Shown here piece by piece: positions 42,282 to 54,628 of a stretch of DNA of 64,000 nt. Source of the stretch: Lepidodermella squamata (Eukaryota; Gastrotricha); NCBI GenBank assembly GCA_047495785.1, contig JBLDXI010000061.1, forward strand, positions 1 through 64,000, read 5' to 3'. The notes beneath the pieces are model-generated. The model was not told where the DNA came from, did not search any database, and worked only from the letters and a program-made list of their open reading frames with translations. The position numbers and the translations under genes are program-made. Position 1 is the stretch's first letter, and each line of letters begins with the position of its first letter.

Positions 42282-45165
42282 ATGGTGCAGAGATTTGAAT
42301 CGTTTGCAGAGTTCACCAAAATCAAACGCTTGGGCAGTGGCGCTTTTGGATCAGTTTGGCATTGCCAAGCTAAAGACGATTTCGCGGACTACGCTGTTAA
42401 GGTGGTAAATCTCAGCGCGACTCGACGCAAGTATCAACAAGATCCGAATATGGCTGAGAGCTACGTCAAATTAGGCCGCACTGAGGTTTTTAGTCAGCGC
42501 TATTTTCAATACTGATCTTATTGATTCTGCCCAACAGCATGTCAAACTGCTAAGTTTGAGGCACGCCAACATAGTGTCATTTTACGATGCTTTTGAAGGT
42601 TGGGTAAAACTCTATTTGTAAATTGTAATATAAAGTACATTCTACCAATTTTATCTAGAACTTTTGGTTGAACTAGATGATTCAAACCAACATGACTGGC
42701 ATCGGGACGATGAGATGTACTACCTCGTCATGGAATTTTGTCCCGGCGGAGATTTAGAAGAATACATAAAACGAACTAATGAGGCAAATGCGAAAATTCC
42801 AGAAGAATTGCTTCACGAGTGGGCGCGGCAACTTGTTTCGGCAATAAATTGTCTGCATAAATGTTCCGCGCTCCATCGCGATATCAAGCCGAAGAATATT
42901 TTCCTCTCAGCCGATGGAAAAACAATTAAGCTGGGTGATTTTGGATTCGCCAAAATCTACCAAGGGTTTGCCTTTTCTACTGTGGTGCACGGCTGACGCT
43001 CTTCGATTTCAGAACGAGTAGCGCTACAACTCTGGGACTCGGGACCCCTATCTACGCCGCGCCTGAAATTTTTAACAATGAGCAGCACTCGCCAGCCAGT
43101 GATTGGTGGTCTCTTGGAGTCACGCTGTTTGAGCTAGCTAATTTTCGGCTGCCTGTAAATAATTATATATTCAAAGGTTTTTTCATAAGCTGCTTCTTTA
43201 CGTCTTGCAGTTCAAAACAACATACGAGATCATTTTGTAAGTTCAAGACATTTTGCTCCTTGTCCAAATGTCTGCTAGAACCTTGGCTAAACATAGAAGT
43301 TTGCTCATTGATTTATGTCTCTCGTGTTCAGAGACTCAACGGAGCCACAATTTGACGATGATCGTCGATTTTCTCCAGAGTTTCATGACTTCGTTTTATC
43401 TATGCTTCGGAAAAAGAAAGATCTACGAGCCACAGGAGATGATTTGCTCAAGAAACCCTTTTTGACGCTGAAACCGGGGGCCAGCATCGTAACTATTCCA
43501 ACGCAGGATACCAACGCTGCAATCGATGCAAGAGAAGCTTTAGAGGCAAGCACATAAGCAGTACACTTATCAATACTCTATATCATTGTTTTACAGTTGC
43601 TTTTTAGTTACTCGAGGCAACGAGCAATGTTGCCCGATATCGAAAAATTGCTGGAGAATCAGCGCTTAAATGTGGACGTGAACAGCCGGAACGATGAAGA
43701 CCTCACGCCGCTGATGATTGCAGCTCTAAGTGGATTCGATGAATTTATGACGCCACTGGTGGTTAAGCATGGAGCCGACGTTGAATTGAGGGACAATTAC
43801 GGCAGAACAGCAATTTACATGGCAGCTAAAGATGGGCACCACAAAGTTGTGGAAGTTCTTGCTAAATCATTGGGCGCAAATGTTGAAGCAGCTGATAACA
43901 GCGGGGCAACGCCTTTATCAGTCGCTGCCGAGAATGGCCGCTTCGAAACAGTTAATCTCCTTTCGGGAGAGTTCAAAGTCGATGTGAATGCAGCGAGTAG
44001 TGATGGTGTTTCACCGCTGTGGAGGGCTGCTCAGAATGGCCACATCGAAATCGTGAAGATACTCGTTAGAGAGTTCAATGCCAAAGTAAATGCAGCGAGG
44101 AATGATGGTGTTACACCGTTCTGGATTGCTGCTTATTATGGCCACATCGAAATCGTGAAGCTACTCGCTGGTGAGTTCAAAGCAGATGTGAATGTAGCGA
44201 GGAAGAATGATGTCACACCGCTGTGGGTCGCTGCTCAGAATGGCCACAACGAAATCGTGAAGCTAATCGCTGGAGACTTCAAAGCAGATGTGAATATAGC
44301 GAGAAAGGATGGTGTTACACCACTGTGGGTCGCTGCTCAGAATGGCCACAACGAAATCGTGAAGCTACTCGCTGGAGAGTTCAAAGCAGATGTGAATATA
44401 GCGAGAAAGGATGGTGTTACACCACTGTGGGTCGCTGCTCAGAATGGCCACACCGAAATCGTGAAGCTTCTCGCTGGAGAGTTCAAAGCAGATGTGAATG
44501 CAGCGATGAATGATGGTGCCACGCCGATACATTTCGCTGCTCAGAATGGCCACATCGAAATCGTGAAGCTAATCGCTGGGGAGTTTAAAGCTGATGTGAA
44601 TGTAGCGATGAATGATGGTATTACACCGCTACATATCGCTGCTCATAAAGGCCACATCGAAATCGTGAAGCTACTCGCTGGAGAGTTTAAAGCTGATGTG
44701 AATGTAGCGAAGAATTATGGTGCTACACCGCTATTCATTGCTGCTCAGAATGGCCATTTGGAAATCGTGAAGCTACTCGCAGGAGAGTTCAAAGCCGATG
44801 TGAATGCACCGGCGAAAAATGGTGTTTCTCCGCTGTTTATCGCTGCTCGGAATGGCCACGTGGAGATTGTAAATATGCTGGTTCATGTATTTCATGCAGA
44901 TGTTAACAAGGCGGCAGAAGATGGTTGGTCGCCGTTGATGGTCGCTGCCAAAAATGGTTGTCACTGTGTTGTTGAATCTTTATTGAAGATGCCTGACATA
45001 AAAGTTAATGCCAAAATGCGTTTAACGCGGATTTCGGCTCTATCAGCAGCCATGAATAGTAAGGGAGTGGCTATTGAAGCTAAGCAAAGATGCATCGAAC
45101 TGTTGCTGAGGGCTGGAGCTGAGCCACCGGGAATGTTTGAAAGCTTCATTCATTCTTTTATGTGA
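42282..45165 (+). CDS. Kinase-ankyrin gene K2: NEK-like kinase with about 13 ankyrin repeats (840 aa)
   Basis: Exons 42282-42485, 42538-42598, 42659-42965, 43013-43154, 43211-43236, 43332-43545 and 43597-45165 join in frame. The kinase is complete (LGSGAFGSV, AVK, HRD, DFG, APE). Residues 319-840 hold about 13 ankyrin repeats of 34 residues plus a degenerate last one ending in FIHSFM. Units 7 and 8 are almost identical in DNA, a recent duplication. Intron 6 begins with GC and ends with AG, as in K1 and K3. An upstream in-frame ATG (42165) lies inside a MITE and is probably not used. A poly(A) signal AATAAA is at 45183-45188. The likely role is a cytoplasmic signalling kinase whose repeats bind a partner. 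Confidence 0.87.
44293..44496 (+). repeat. Tandem duplication of one 102-bp ankyrin unit
   Basis: 44293-44394 and 44395-44496 differ at only a few positions. Both encode NIARKDGVTPLWVAAQNGH followed by a near-identical helix pair. Neighbouring units are clearly more diverged. Confidence 0.9.
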
Positions 45166-45369
45166 TTTTCAATCAGAACTCAAATAAAATTAAAATGAGC
45201 CGCGGCAAGTGAAAACCGTAGCTTACGCACTTGTGAGAAATGTTCGCAAGAGCGCGAAGAAAGCTTGATAGGTGAATATTGTCAAAATCGACAATCGATC
45301 CATGATTTACTAGGGCAGTTTTATATGAGGAATCTGGCGGTGCAATCCTTTCCTTTCTTTGCGATGCAT

Positions 45370-45708
45370 CATTGTGGAACCACTGGTAAGTTGAACCTTC
45401 GCGCGCACGCTGATTGGTCAATTTATCGTTGCTAATGACTCCGGAATGAAACATTTTCGTCGTGCGATCCACTAATAAATTATTTTATATTTATGTAAAA
45501 AATGACCTTGCCACACCCTCTGCCCGGTTTGACATTGACCACGAGCGTAAACTCCATATTAATCGTGGTAAATTGCTGTGGCAAAAAACACTTGTTGCAA
45601 AAAATGTTATGGATCGCACGACAGAACGTTTCATCCGGGAGTCATAGCAACGATCGATTGACCAATCAGCGTGCGCATTGGATTGGACTTTTAAGTGGTC
45701 ACACAATG
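45370..45708 (-). mobile_element. Inverted copy of the 25246-25583 MITE
   Basis: Reverse-orientation, near full-length relative of the element at 25246-25583, sharing both termini and the internal GGTTTGACATTGACCACGAG-type segment. It lies 200 bp after the K2 stop. Confidence 0.75.
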
Positions 45709-46581
45709 ATAGTTTTTATGCTATGACCTAAAAATGCGAGTGCGTCAAAGCATGAAATTCACGCACTTTTCCTAGTTTTTGTGGTGAATTTGGGGCGCGC
45801 GTAAACAATTTTCCCATTGCATTTTTCGAGCGAGAATCCTATATTTTTAGACATAAAAACCGCCCATAAATTCGAAACTTGACCTTTGACGAAACTTGAC
45901 GAATTCAGCTGACTTCAAATAAAACTTATAAATTCGCATATTTATTGCGATTTTTCCATTAAACTTTGAAATCAATGGAGTTTTTGATGATATATACCGG
46001 CATTACTAAGAATAGTGTTAGGTTTCTATAGCTTTGATAACCACTGAGTTTGTCACAAAATGGAAAATTGCTGCTAAAATTATGGTTCGTTTGAAATGTT
46101 CAGAAGACTGTTTGTATGTGATGACTGTTAAGATATGGTGTTCATTCAAAACCGAACGCCTGCTCATGGAGTGACGGTCAAAGTTGACGGCTCTGTGACC
46201 TGTCGGTTAAGCGACTGTTGTATGTTGTCGCTTTTCCCCTCTAGAGTTTCATGGCAGCTCTCTGGGGGATCATTCTTCCCCCTTAGCCCCGGTCTCGGAA
46301 CACTGATCGTCGGAAAATTCAACAATTAATTACCTCTGTCGGCCTGCGGCCTTTGACAGTTGACGGAGAACTCCGTGACTTTGTCAAGAACGTGGGCACG
46401 TGTGACTTCGAACATGCATAACCTAAGACTAAGGCCTAAGAGCCTAAGTATAAAGGTTTCAGGCACATCCTTGCTGCGCAGCTTTGCGCATAACCATGTA
46501 AAGCATAACCCACGCGCGAAGACGGCGTAATTCCGGGGTGAAACCGCCGCGGGTACCACTGGTCATCCTGGTAGTGGCAAG
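45709..46581. other. Gene-free stretch
   Basis: No convincing gene. The 46330-46580 part is more GC-rich than the surroundings and has short open frames on both strands without recognisable content. Confidence 0.35.
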
Positions 46582-46848
46582 TTGTCGCCTGTGGTGCCGG
46601 GTCGCAGTTTTTCCCACGCTACTGCCCCGCCGTCGCCGCTGATCACTCCGTCTCGTCCCGCTCCCTCAGTGTCCTCGCCGGCCCCCGACCAGCAATCAAC
46701 TGCTCAACTCAGTGCTGCTTTTGCCGGTATGTCTACCGTTCTTGAGCGGATCGATACACAACTGCAGTGGCTGTCCGCTGCCGTGACGTCTGACCGCGCC
46801 CATCAGGAGCGATGGCGAGATAGATTTGAGTCGTCGCTCAAACGATGA
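46582..46848 (+). CDS. Small Pro/Ser-rich ORF with a helical C-terminus, unrecognised
   Basis: The 88-codon frame begins at an ATG-less position (GTG-type), is locally GC-rich, and encodes a Pro/Ser/Ala stretch followed by an amphipathic helix (AGMSTVLERIDTQLQWL). Composition is unlike the flanks. It could be a fragment of a retroelement gag-like protein. No splice or promoter evidence was found. Confidence 0.2.
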   Translation: MSPVVPGRSFSHATAPPSPLITPSRPAPSVSSPAPDQQSTAQLSAAFAGMSTVLERIDTQLQWLSAAVTSDRAHQERWRDRFESSLKR

Positions 46849-46852
46849 ACAA

Positions 46853-47478
46853 TGCTCGAACCAAGGGAAGGAAGCGAAACTGGATTAAAGAACAATGGTC
46901 CTTATCCCACGCCTAGTTCGACATTTTCGACATTTTTCAAAAAGTGTGTTCCTTTTTTTTGGCAAAACCCCAAATTGAACAACAGCCCCTGCATACTTAC
47001 ATGCAAAACGTTTTTGGGGTAAACTCATCACCTATTCACTTTTCTTTGACGCTGAAAAAGGCATCGGAATCGGCTCGACGACTAGAAGGCGTTAGGCTAT
47101 TAAAATTTGAAAAAATAATTATTTTTCGATTTTTAACGTAAATTCGAAAATTTTCTGCTCAAAACACTGTGTGACGTCATCGGGAGCAGAGTACAAAATC
47201 TGTTCGACAGTGCTTTTATACATGCAAAAAATTTGAAATTTGTTATGTGTCAAGGTCGAATTTAGGAAAAATAGCCTAACGCCATGATAATCACCTGTAT
47301 AGGTGAACTGGAGTCGGTCAAGCCACAGGTAATTAAGGTGTACGAGATTACCCAAAAACCAAGAGTAAAAATTGCTAAATTTTTCGGCACATGATTTTGG
47401 CGTTTTTCGCTCAAAAGCTAAACAAAACAGATGGCGCACACAAACAATGAGCTTCCCTTCCTTCCCTTGGCTCGAACG
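46853..47478. repeat. Inverted-repeat pair of about 20 bp
   Basis: GCTCGAACCAAGGGAAGGAAG near 46854 faces CTTCCTTCCCTTGGCTCGAAC ending near 47478. Inside, GGCGTTAGGCTATT (47088-47101) faces AATAGCCTAACGCC (47270-47283) on a different axis. It is possibly a nested MITE. The minus-strand open frame at 47119-47544 lies mostly inside and is not supported. Confidence 0.55.
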
Positions 47479-47544
47479 TGTCTTTATTGATGCGTGAAAT
47501 GGCGAAAAAGGGACGGACTGAGAAGACATAGGGATAATACACAA

Positions 47545-48626
47545 TAAGAAGTCAACAATGATGCTCTTTCGTTTTTACAAATTTAATTCTGAAAGATAGC
47601 AGCCATTATTAATTTTTGGTTTTGTTTGATTTTCAACGAATGAAAGTGTCGAATACTGCGAATTGTCAGGTATTTTTATTATTTCACAGTTTCAGTTAAA
47701 TTCTGTTTACCCGAGACACGAATCGAAGTTAGAAGGTGTCATCACCGGAATCGCAAATTGCTGCTGAAACTATTATTTAGGTCTTAAATATATTTATTTC
47801 CAATAAAATTGATGATTTAGTCACTAAATCCCATGTAATAAAGGCCAAATCGGGGGTATCTATCGCCTAAGCAAGCAGCCTCGAATTCTATCGAATATCG
47901 TTCGTGTTGCGACGTAAGAGACCTCGTTTGGCAGTACTTTCATGCTGTTGGTAATAAAATACTTGGTACTGGTATAAGCTACTTTGTATTCGTCGGTAAT
48001 AGCATCATTATTGCGGCGCATCCGATACCGTGCGTTTGCAACGCCTATACCAGAATGCGTGCTGAGCACAAACGCTTCAGACAATTTCTCCGTTATATCA
48101 TGGCTAAATTCTTAAGATCAACCAAATTTATCCTATTCTTCCTTATTTCACCTTCGTTTCCTTTAAGCGTAGTCTAGGATAATTCTATCTATTTTTCTCA
48201 ATATCCATAGGGTAAACTCATATGGTAAAACAGTTGATTCTCAAGTATACTTTTCTGTACCTCTGTATAGTCTAGTTGAATCATGACTATCACCATTTGT
48301 TGAAACACTGGTTGCACAGAGGTCCTGGGTTCTAAACAGAATTTTCTCAGAAGAGAAAGTTTACGGCCGCAAGCCTCGGTTCACGTGGACAGCATGCAGG
48401 CAAAAATAGGGGTTAGTCATACCGTGATTGGTCAGAGGGGTGCCTGATAAAATCTGTTTTTTGGTTCCTTCTCCATTCGCAGATATTTTGATATCCTTCT
48501 TAAATTTTGTTACATGAAAAAGCGATCACATATTTTTCTGTTTCGATCACAGCTTTATCAACTTTTGATAAACATGAGCCGTTTAGCTGTTGTACCAAAC
48601 TGAACTACAAGCGGAATCGCTTGACG
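47545..48626. other. Gene-free stretch
   Basis: Around 47880-47930 a segment (GAATATCGTTCGTGTTGCGACGTAAG) recurs inverted near 53300-53330, so it is dispersed repeat. Nothing else was recognised. Confidence 0.35.
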
Positions 48627-49194
48627 CAGTGGTTCTCAAACCCCGTTTTTCCGGCCGCATGCGGCCGGAAGAGGTGCGCCTATCTCTTGCATTGTGTGCG
48701 GCCGGACGGCTCTTTCGAGGGGAATAGTCCAGGGTTTCACATAATTTGTGAGCAAAATTCGATGTATCCGAATGATAAATAGCCACAATTTTCTTAAAGG
48801 TTTCTCGCTCCGCTCGCAGATTCACTTTCAAATGTTTTAATATCTTGATTCGAATTCGATAATTTATATTATGAAATATTAATTGGCCAAAATATTACAT
48901 AATTTTTTTTTCACGTTTTGACTTTTTGAGAGTGGTCGGTCGCGACTTCAGTTGAATGACCAATCAGGGGTCGCGTAATAATTCAGTCAAGAACCACTGC
49001 TCAAAACCCTAATTTTATAACCAATCCGCTTAAAAGTGCACTCGAAAACTTCAATTATCGAGAGAATAGAGGCGCGCGGCCGGGACGGTCCTATTTTATC
49101 ATTACAAGCGGCCGGTTGAGGGTTCAAGAGGCCGGAAAGGTCGACAGCCGGCCGCCATTTTTGACCGGGAGCGAAAATAGCTTGAGAACCACTG
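48627..49194. mobile_element. hAT-type MITE, ends CAGTGGTTCTCAA
   Basis: CAGTGGTTCTCAA at 48627 faces TTGAGAACCACTG ending at 49194. Flanks are GCTTGACG (48619-48626) and GGTTGACG (49195-49202), an 8-bp duplication with one mismatch. CAGTGGTTCTCAA is a widespread terminus of hAT (Charlie-like) elements. The interior is rich in GCGGCCGG. No transposase frame is present. Confidence 0.85.
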
Positions 49195-49806
49195 GGTTGA
49201 CGTATTTCGCAGTAATTCGAGTAATGCTTGATATGCAACTCGATTGGCTTGATTCGTATACGACAAAACCTGACCCACCATTCAAGTTTGGGCATTTGGG
49301 ATGGGGATTGGGATGGCATTTCACGATTTTTGCGTTAACTTCCTAATGAAATACTACGTCAAGAGCAAATTGCCACGGACTAATAGTTATCAAAGAAAAC
49401 AATCATGCGCAGAAGTATAATTTCCAAAGCGCATCCACTTGGTCATTTTGGCTGGAATCTTATCTGTAATTAGGGCTATCAGGAATGCTTCGGGCACTTC
49501 AAACCGATCTATTGGCGAGAATGCAAAATAATTCTCTGAGTTTCAGAGTAAGTGAAGGCAAAAAAGTGGCGCCTACTTCAAGATGAGTTACGGGTAGATT
49601 TCTGAAGCAACTGGAGCGATTTGTTCTGCTTGGCAAGCGCAGCTTTTAAGAGGCAAATCTGATCTGCTCTGGGGTTTAAAATGTAACGCTTAAGGAGCTT
49701 AATTAGTCTCCAATAGATGTAGACATTCTTTGTTTTGAAAGGGAAGAAAACAGCTAAACCAAAGCAGTCAAAGCAGGATGCATCGCCTCACTACTCCGTA
49801 GTTGTG

Positions 49807-49986
49807 AGCGTCGTTGAATAACTCGGATTCGGGCTTGTTCACGTCAGTTACAGACAGTGACAGTTGGGTGACAAGTGACAAGTTCCCCTTTTCATTCACA
49901 TAAAAACGTTCCAGTTACCTTTCACTTGTCACTATTCATCTTGTAACTGACATATACAAGCCCAAACCGAGTTATTCAACGACGCT
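49807..49986. mobile_element. Second copy of the GTTAGCG-family MITE
   Basis: AGCGTCGTTGAATAACTCGG faces its complement, with GGGCTTGT/ACAAGCCC next inward, as at 14060-14251. The internal TTTTCATTCACATAAAAACG is also shared. Confidence 0.75.
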
Positions 49987-52817
49987 TAAGCTCCCATTTC
50001 TATGGCTTGTTTATCGTTAGTTACATAGTTAGCTAGATACCCAATGGAGTATCGCCGTCATCTTTTCTTGAAAATTGTTACTTCGGTTAAAAGTGATACA
50101 CTTTCAGAAAACTTTAAATATCGCTTGTTTCCTACTTGCGACACTTCAAAGATCATCCGCTAACTTCCAGGGGCGAGATCTACTTTCAACAAAATTAAGT
50201 GTTCATGAATATCATTTATAATTTTTCGTAGAAATCAGATTAACTTTCTATTTAGAATGGGTAATTTCAAAAGTAGTTGGTAATGATTCATTATCATCTT
50301 ATTGCAATATCTCCGAAGCTATTAAAGTAGAAATAGGGCATCCTATTGGCAACAGCAGCAGCAAAGCTGCCGCAGTAGCGCCGGGGGGAACCTTTGAGAC
50401 TGACGACTGACGAGAACAATGATGGTAGTTCTACCTGTAAACTATCGGGTTAGGCCTGAATCGAGCCTGCTGTAATCTCTATGCATGCCAAGACCAAGAT
50501 TCACCGCAACCTTTCCATAAACTCACGCAACGGCACCACTTAGCGGAAGGCGTTACCTCCCAAGGTTACCTCATAGCAGCGTTGAATGCGCCACACAAAC
50601 TCGCTTGGCAAGCGACAGCAGTGCTTGAGGGCGGAGACTCTGGCGTAGTAGTTGTAGGACGGACTCTCAAGATGGCGTCCTGCGCCGTGCCAAAGGTGCT
50701 GGGCAAACGGAGGAGACCGCAGTTGTGCACATTATGTACAAAAGAGGTGACACCCCTAGCACCATGCATACCGTACCTACAGTACTTTTTGGCTTATTCG
50801 GACTTGCATAGGCCGGACTTCGCCTAATTCGGACGGATTCAGGTGGCTCGTGCCGGAATTGTGGACTAGCCGAGGCTAATCTTGAAAGCAGTGCGCGAAG
50901 TAGGATCCTCGAACTAGGGGGTATTTTCGGGCCCCAATTTTATGACCAAAGGGTCCCCCCTGTGGTTTTTTGGCGGTTTTTCCACTTTGGCGTGCCGAAC
51001 TGGGGGGTACGATACCCCTCATTCCCCCCGTACTTCACGCCCTGCTTGAAAGTGAACAATCAATCTATGCGAAGAATTCAGTGCATTCAGTTCGCTCCGT
51101 CCTTGTCCGACTATTGGCTCAGTTCTGCTAGACCGAATCGAAGCTTTGTTAGTGACAGAAACATCGTCTAACGCGAAAGTCCAAACTGACATTAGATCAT
51201 ATTTTAACTAACATAATTTAATCCTTGTAAATAAAATGGTAATTATTATATGGCCCGGACGAGCTGCGGCGCGGTAGTTTAGCAAGGTACCATAGTTTTC
51301 ACTACTAGACTTTCTTCTAGAAATGAAACTTTCCAGAAACTGTCTTGTTTGAAACGAACACAAAAACCACTCAGGGACACCTTAAAAAGACCTTAAATCT
51401 CATTTGCTACTGTCACTTTTCATTTTGTCCACCTACGGTACCGTACTAAACGGCAACGTGTTCACTACGGTAGACGGTATAACTACGGTAAGAACTACGG
51501 TGATGCTACGGTTAGAAAATGGGGCTAATACCATATCTAACCCGGGAGTTGTAGAAAGCCATAGGCGAGTCAAAGTGTATGCTAAATTGAACCAAGCGCT
51601 GACTAACGGAAAACTCAGCGGTACTGGGAGTTGAAGAGGCTCAGTTCGTGGAAGATAGTGAAGTAAGACCGGGGAACTGGTAGGGACGATCCCTACCATC
51701 CCTAGCGGTAGTTCTCTCGCAGAGTGAAGTGTCCGTTTCCTCGCTCGTAGAAAATAGTACTAATAATGCCTCTATCCAGGGAGTCATAGAACGGAGTGAT
51801 CTATGCAGGGAGTTATGAAAGTCTCAATGCGATACGCGGCGGCTGCCACGCACCGGAGAACCGATAACTCGGCGGTTCTGGGAGTTGTAGAGACTCAGTT
51901 CGTCGCAGATCAAGTTCGGACGCATCAAACTGCCGGTGATAGCAGCCCAAGAGCCTAAGAGCAACAGATTCGGTCAACGGCGTAATGAGTTTCAACAACT
52001 GATCGAGTAACCTATGAGCAACATCGACAGACAGCGCAAGGACGCCGCCATCCCCGAGCTTCATAGGACAGGCCGAACGCTTCGGCCAGTACCTTTAAAG
52101 ACTCCTGAGTAGCTGCCACGCTTCATGTTGGCTGTTAGAGCGCCTACCTTCTACAAAAAGAAGGTTAGTAATATCGCATCAGATAGCTGTCTGCTGGGCA
52201 TTGAGCGTCAAGATCGATGGGCATGAGTTCGATCCCCACCCGGGTCGACCACGAATATCAATGACGCCGTGCCCCAACGGTGGCCGACGAATTCATCGTG
52301 TTACAAAAGTCAAAAGTGGTAGATTGGGAATGTCAGCAAGACTGCACCAATCGCTACCTATCTGCCCTCAAGAGACCCCAACAAGCGACCCCAAGAGCGC
52401 TCATTCGGGACCCATGGCCTCGGCCCATCCATTCAACGAATGGGACGTCTCAAAAATCACAAAGAACTTTCATTTCATTTTTTGTCGAATTGCCGAATTG
52501 TCGTTGCTCAATTGTCATATAACCACGCAAGAATATCAGCAATCGCATTTAGACCCAAAAGCCAAAACTATTTGAAATAATTAACAGCGTGCGCGAATGG
52601 CGTGCATAGATTGTGCGCACACTGGCGGCATACAAACAAACAAACAAACAAACAAACAACTTGTCAACTCACAAACGGTGACAGTATGGGGGTTCCCCCC
52701 GGCACATCCTATTAGCTGCTGTATTAAATTTTAAATTCTGCATTGCTGATAGGATTATTATACTACAACTTGTACTCGAAGTCTCCTCTTCAGTTATAGC
52801 TGATTGGATATTGGAAA
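49987..52817. other. Repeat-derived intergenic DNA
   Basis: No supported gene. 50887-51050 is a GCGAAGTA-family repeat. 51660-51725 carries the GGTAGGGACGATCCCTACC palindrome also found near 8655 and 42175. 51400-52070 has short open frames on both strands and a loosely repeated GGGAGTTGTAGA word but no recognised product. 52632-52660 is an (AAAC)n microsatellite. Confidence 0.4.
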
Positions 52818-53579
52818 TTGTTTGGGAATCGAAACTGGAAAATTGGCGAAATTCCGGTAAAAGGTCGTTACTCTACTATTGCTGAGTGCTGGCTATTTCG
52901 ATATATTCAGCCTGTTATCACCATATTTGTTGAAACTAAGTTTCATGAATTATTCTCATGGTTTCATTTCCTTTTTTTTCATTTTCGAGTATTTCGTTGC
53001 GTTGAAAATAAAGATGCACGGCAACGGCTTACGGCTACCTGTGAAATCTTAAATCGAAGAATTCCAGAAGAGCAGGAGAAAACTTTGAATAGTCATAGAA
53101 AAGATAAGCAAAGAAGCAGCAGAATTTCTCTATTCTCTTCAAGAGTCCAAGAGCGCAAGATAGCAATCGCAGCTAATGGCAATTTTATAGCCCTTGAACC
53201 GAAAGTAGTAATTTGGGATGCAACCGCTCCGCAGTTGTAAACAACCGCCATGTAGCAGTATAATTATATATAGAAATATACGCTAGCACTGGCGGTCCCT
53301 TACGTCGCAACACGAACGATATCCACAGCTAATTTTGCTTAAAAATTGCTCACATTAACTGATTCATTCAACTTGCCCAATGCAAGTTTACCAATGTGTA
53401 AAACACGCACCAGGTGTGCACTTAATGCGCGTGCGAGGAGAATCGCGTGAACATGCACAGTCACATGATTTGCTAGTGTATGCGTGCGCTGAAAAACAAG
53501 ACCAGGGGGCAGTTAATCTTTCATTCACCTCTATCGATTCTTTTGTAACACTCTACGTAATCATCGCTGTTGTAAAAAA
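52818..53579. other. Unassigned stretch with two uninformative ORFs
   Basis: The open frames at 52818-53240 (140 codons) and 53380-53583 (67 codons) show no signal, repeat or family resemblance and have no splice context. 53285-53330 is a dispersed repeat shared with 47880. Confidence 0.3.
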
Positions 53580-53744
53580 ATGATTCGTAGTAAATCTCGT
53601 AATGAACCGAACATCAAGTGCCAGAAGTGCGGCCGTAAATTTCGTGACGGCCGAGGGATAGCCCAGCACAAGCGTGGTAATAACTGCAAGCCGACGTCGG
53701 CTAAGAAGCGTCGCATGGCATCACCGTTCACAGCAGTCAGGTAA
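53580..53744 (+). CDS. Short ORF with a C2HC-type zinc finger (54 aa or first exon)
   Basis: From ATG (53580-53582) the frame encodes KCQKCGRKFRDGRGIAQHKR followed by GNNC, that is C-x2-C-x11-H-x5-C, which fits a single C2H2/C2HC finger. A basic KKRR tail follows. The frame ends in GTCAGGTAATG, where GTAATG could be a splice donor. It lies about 160 bp upstream of MULE transposase remains and may be the DNA-binding N-terminus of that element. Confidence 0.45.
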   Translation: MIRSKSRNEPNIKCQKCGRKFRDGRGIAQHKRGNNCKPTSAKKRRMASPFTAVR

Positions 53745-53899
53745 TGATATTCTTAGAAGTAATGTTCAGGTAATGAACAATATTCTTAGATATTATCGTA
53801 ATCAGCTTTTTCGTCAAATCTAGGCACCGAATCCGCGTCTTCATCGTCATCATCACCGGCCGCTTCCTCTTCCTCTTCAATCCCCTCGCCGCCTGAATT

Positions 53900-54628
53900 T
53901 CGACCGCATTCGCCCTCCTTGAAAACAAAGAAGGTGACCTCTATTCGGCCCTCTTCAAGTACCTGACTAATTACATCACCGTTCAAACAGCAAGCTTCGA
54001 GTTGGAGGAGGTGACTTGTGATTTTGAAACCGGTATCTTAGCTACTCTGCGGAAACTGAAGGTAAACGGAAATCACATCCGCATTATAGGGTGTTTTTTC
54101 CATTACGCAAAAGCTGTGCTTACCTGGATTTAGGCGAAGGGGTTGAAGGGTCGGTATCAAAAAACTAAGTCTCGACGCTGGGTTAGGCGCCTAATGGCTC
54201 TTGCTCTACTACCCATTGCTGATATCAAGCTAGTCAGCCCGCACATTATTGAACGGATGAGGCGAATCTTCCGGCGTGATGATAAAATAGTCGAATTTTG
54301 CAAGTACTGGGAGAAGCAGTGGCTGACGACTGTTCCGCCCGAGGAGTGGTGCGTTTATGACGAAGATGTGAGATGTGCGCACGAACAACGGTGTTGAAGG
54401 CAACAACAGCCGATACAACAGAGCCGCGCGTTGTAGCCACCTCGCCTTTTGGCGCTTCTGTCTCCTGATAATCGCGATCGAAGACGAGACTGACAGTGAT
54501 TAAACCTCACGGCAAAATACAAGAAAAAGCGCGCTCCTCTCGTCAATAGTGATGCGGTCAAGAAGCTGGCCCTCAACACGCTGACCAAGTTTGAGTGTTA
54601 CCTTCATGACATGAACCGCCAAATTTGA
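53900..54628 (+). pseudogene. Broken MULE (Mutator-like) transposase
   Basis: Translation in order gives FALLENKEGDLYSALF, VTCDFETGI (the D of the DDE triad with the usual DFE), GCFFHYAKAV, then a TAG, KGRYQKTKSRRWVRRLMALA, FCKYWEKQWL and DEDV. A small insertion shifts the frame before RTNNGVEGNNSRYNRA, and the end is AVKKLALNTLTKFECYLHD. GCFFH and RTNNxVEGxNxxxN are hallmark MULE motifs. At least one stop and two frame changes make it non-functional. The N-terminal third is missing or unrecognised. Terminal repeats were not found. Confidence 0.85.

Noticed and set aside
44223-44513. Repetitive alternate-frame ORF (MGRCSEWPQRN...)
   Set aside because: Shadow of the ankyrin repeats in another frame.
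48507-49346. Several ORFs on both strands
   Set aside because: They lie in or across a hAT-type MITE and have no conserved content.
52180-52245. Possible tRNA or tRNA-derived SINE (GAGTTCGATCC box)
   Set aside because: The flanking bases do not form a T-stem or acceptor stem, and no convincing A box was found.
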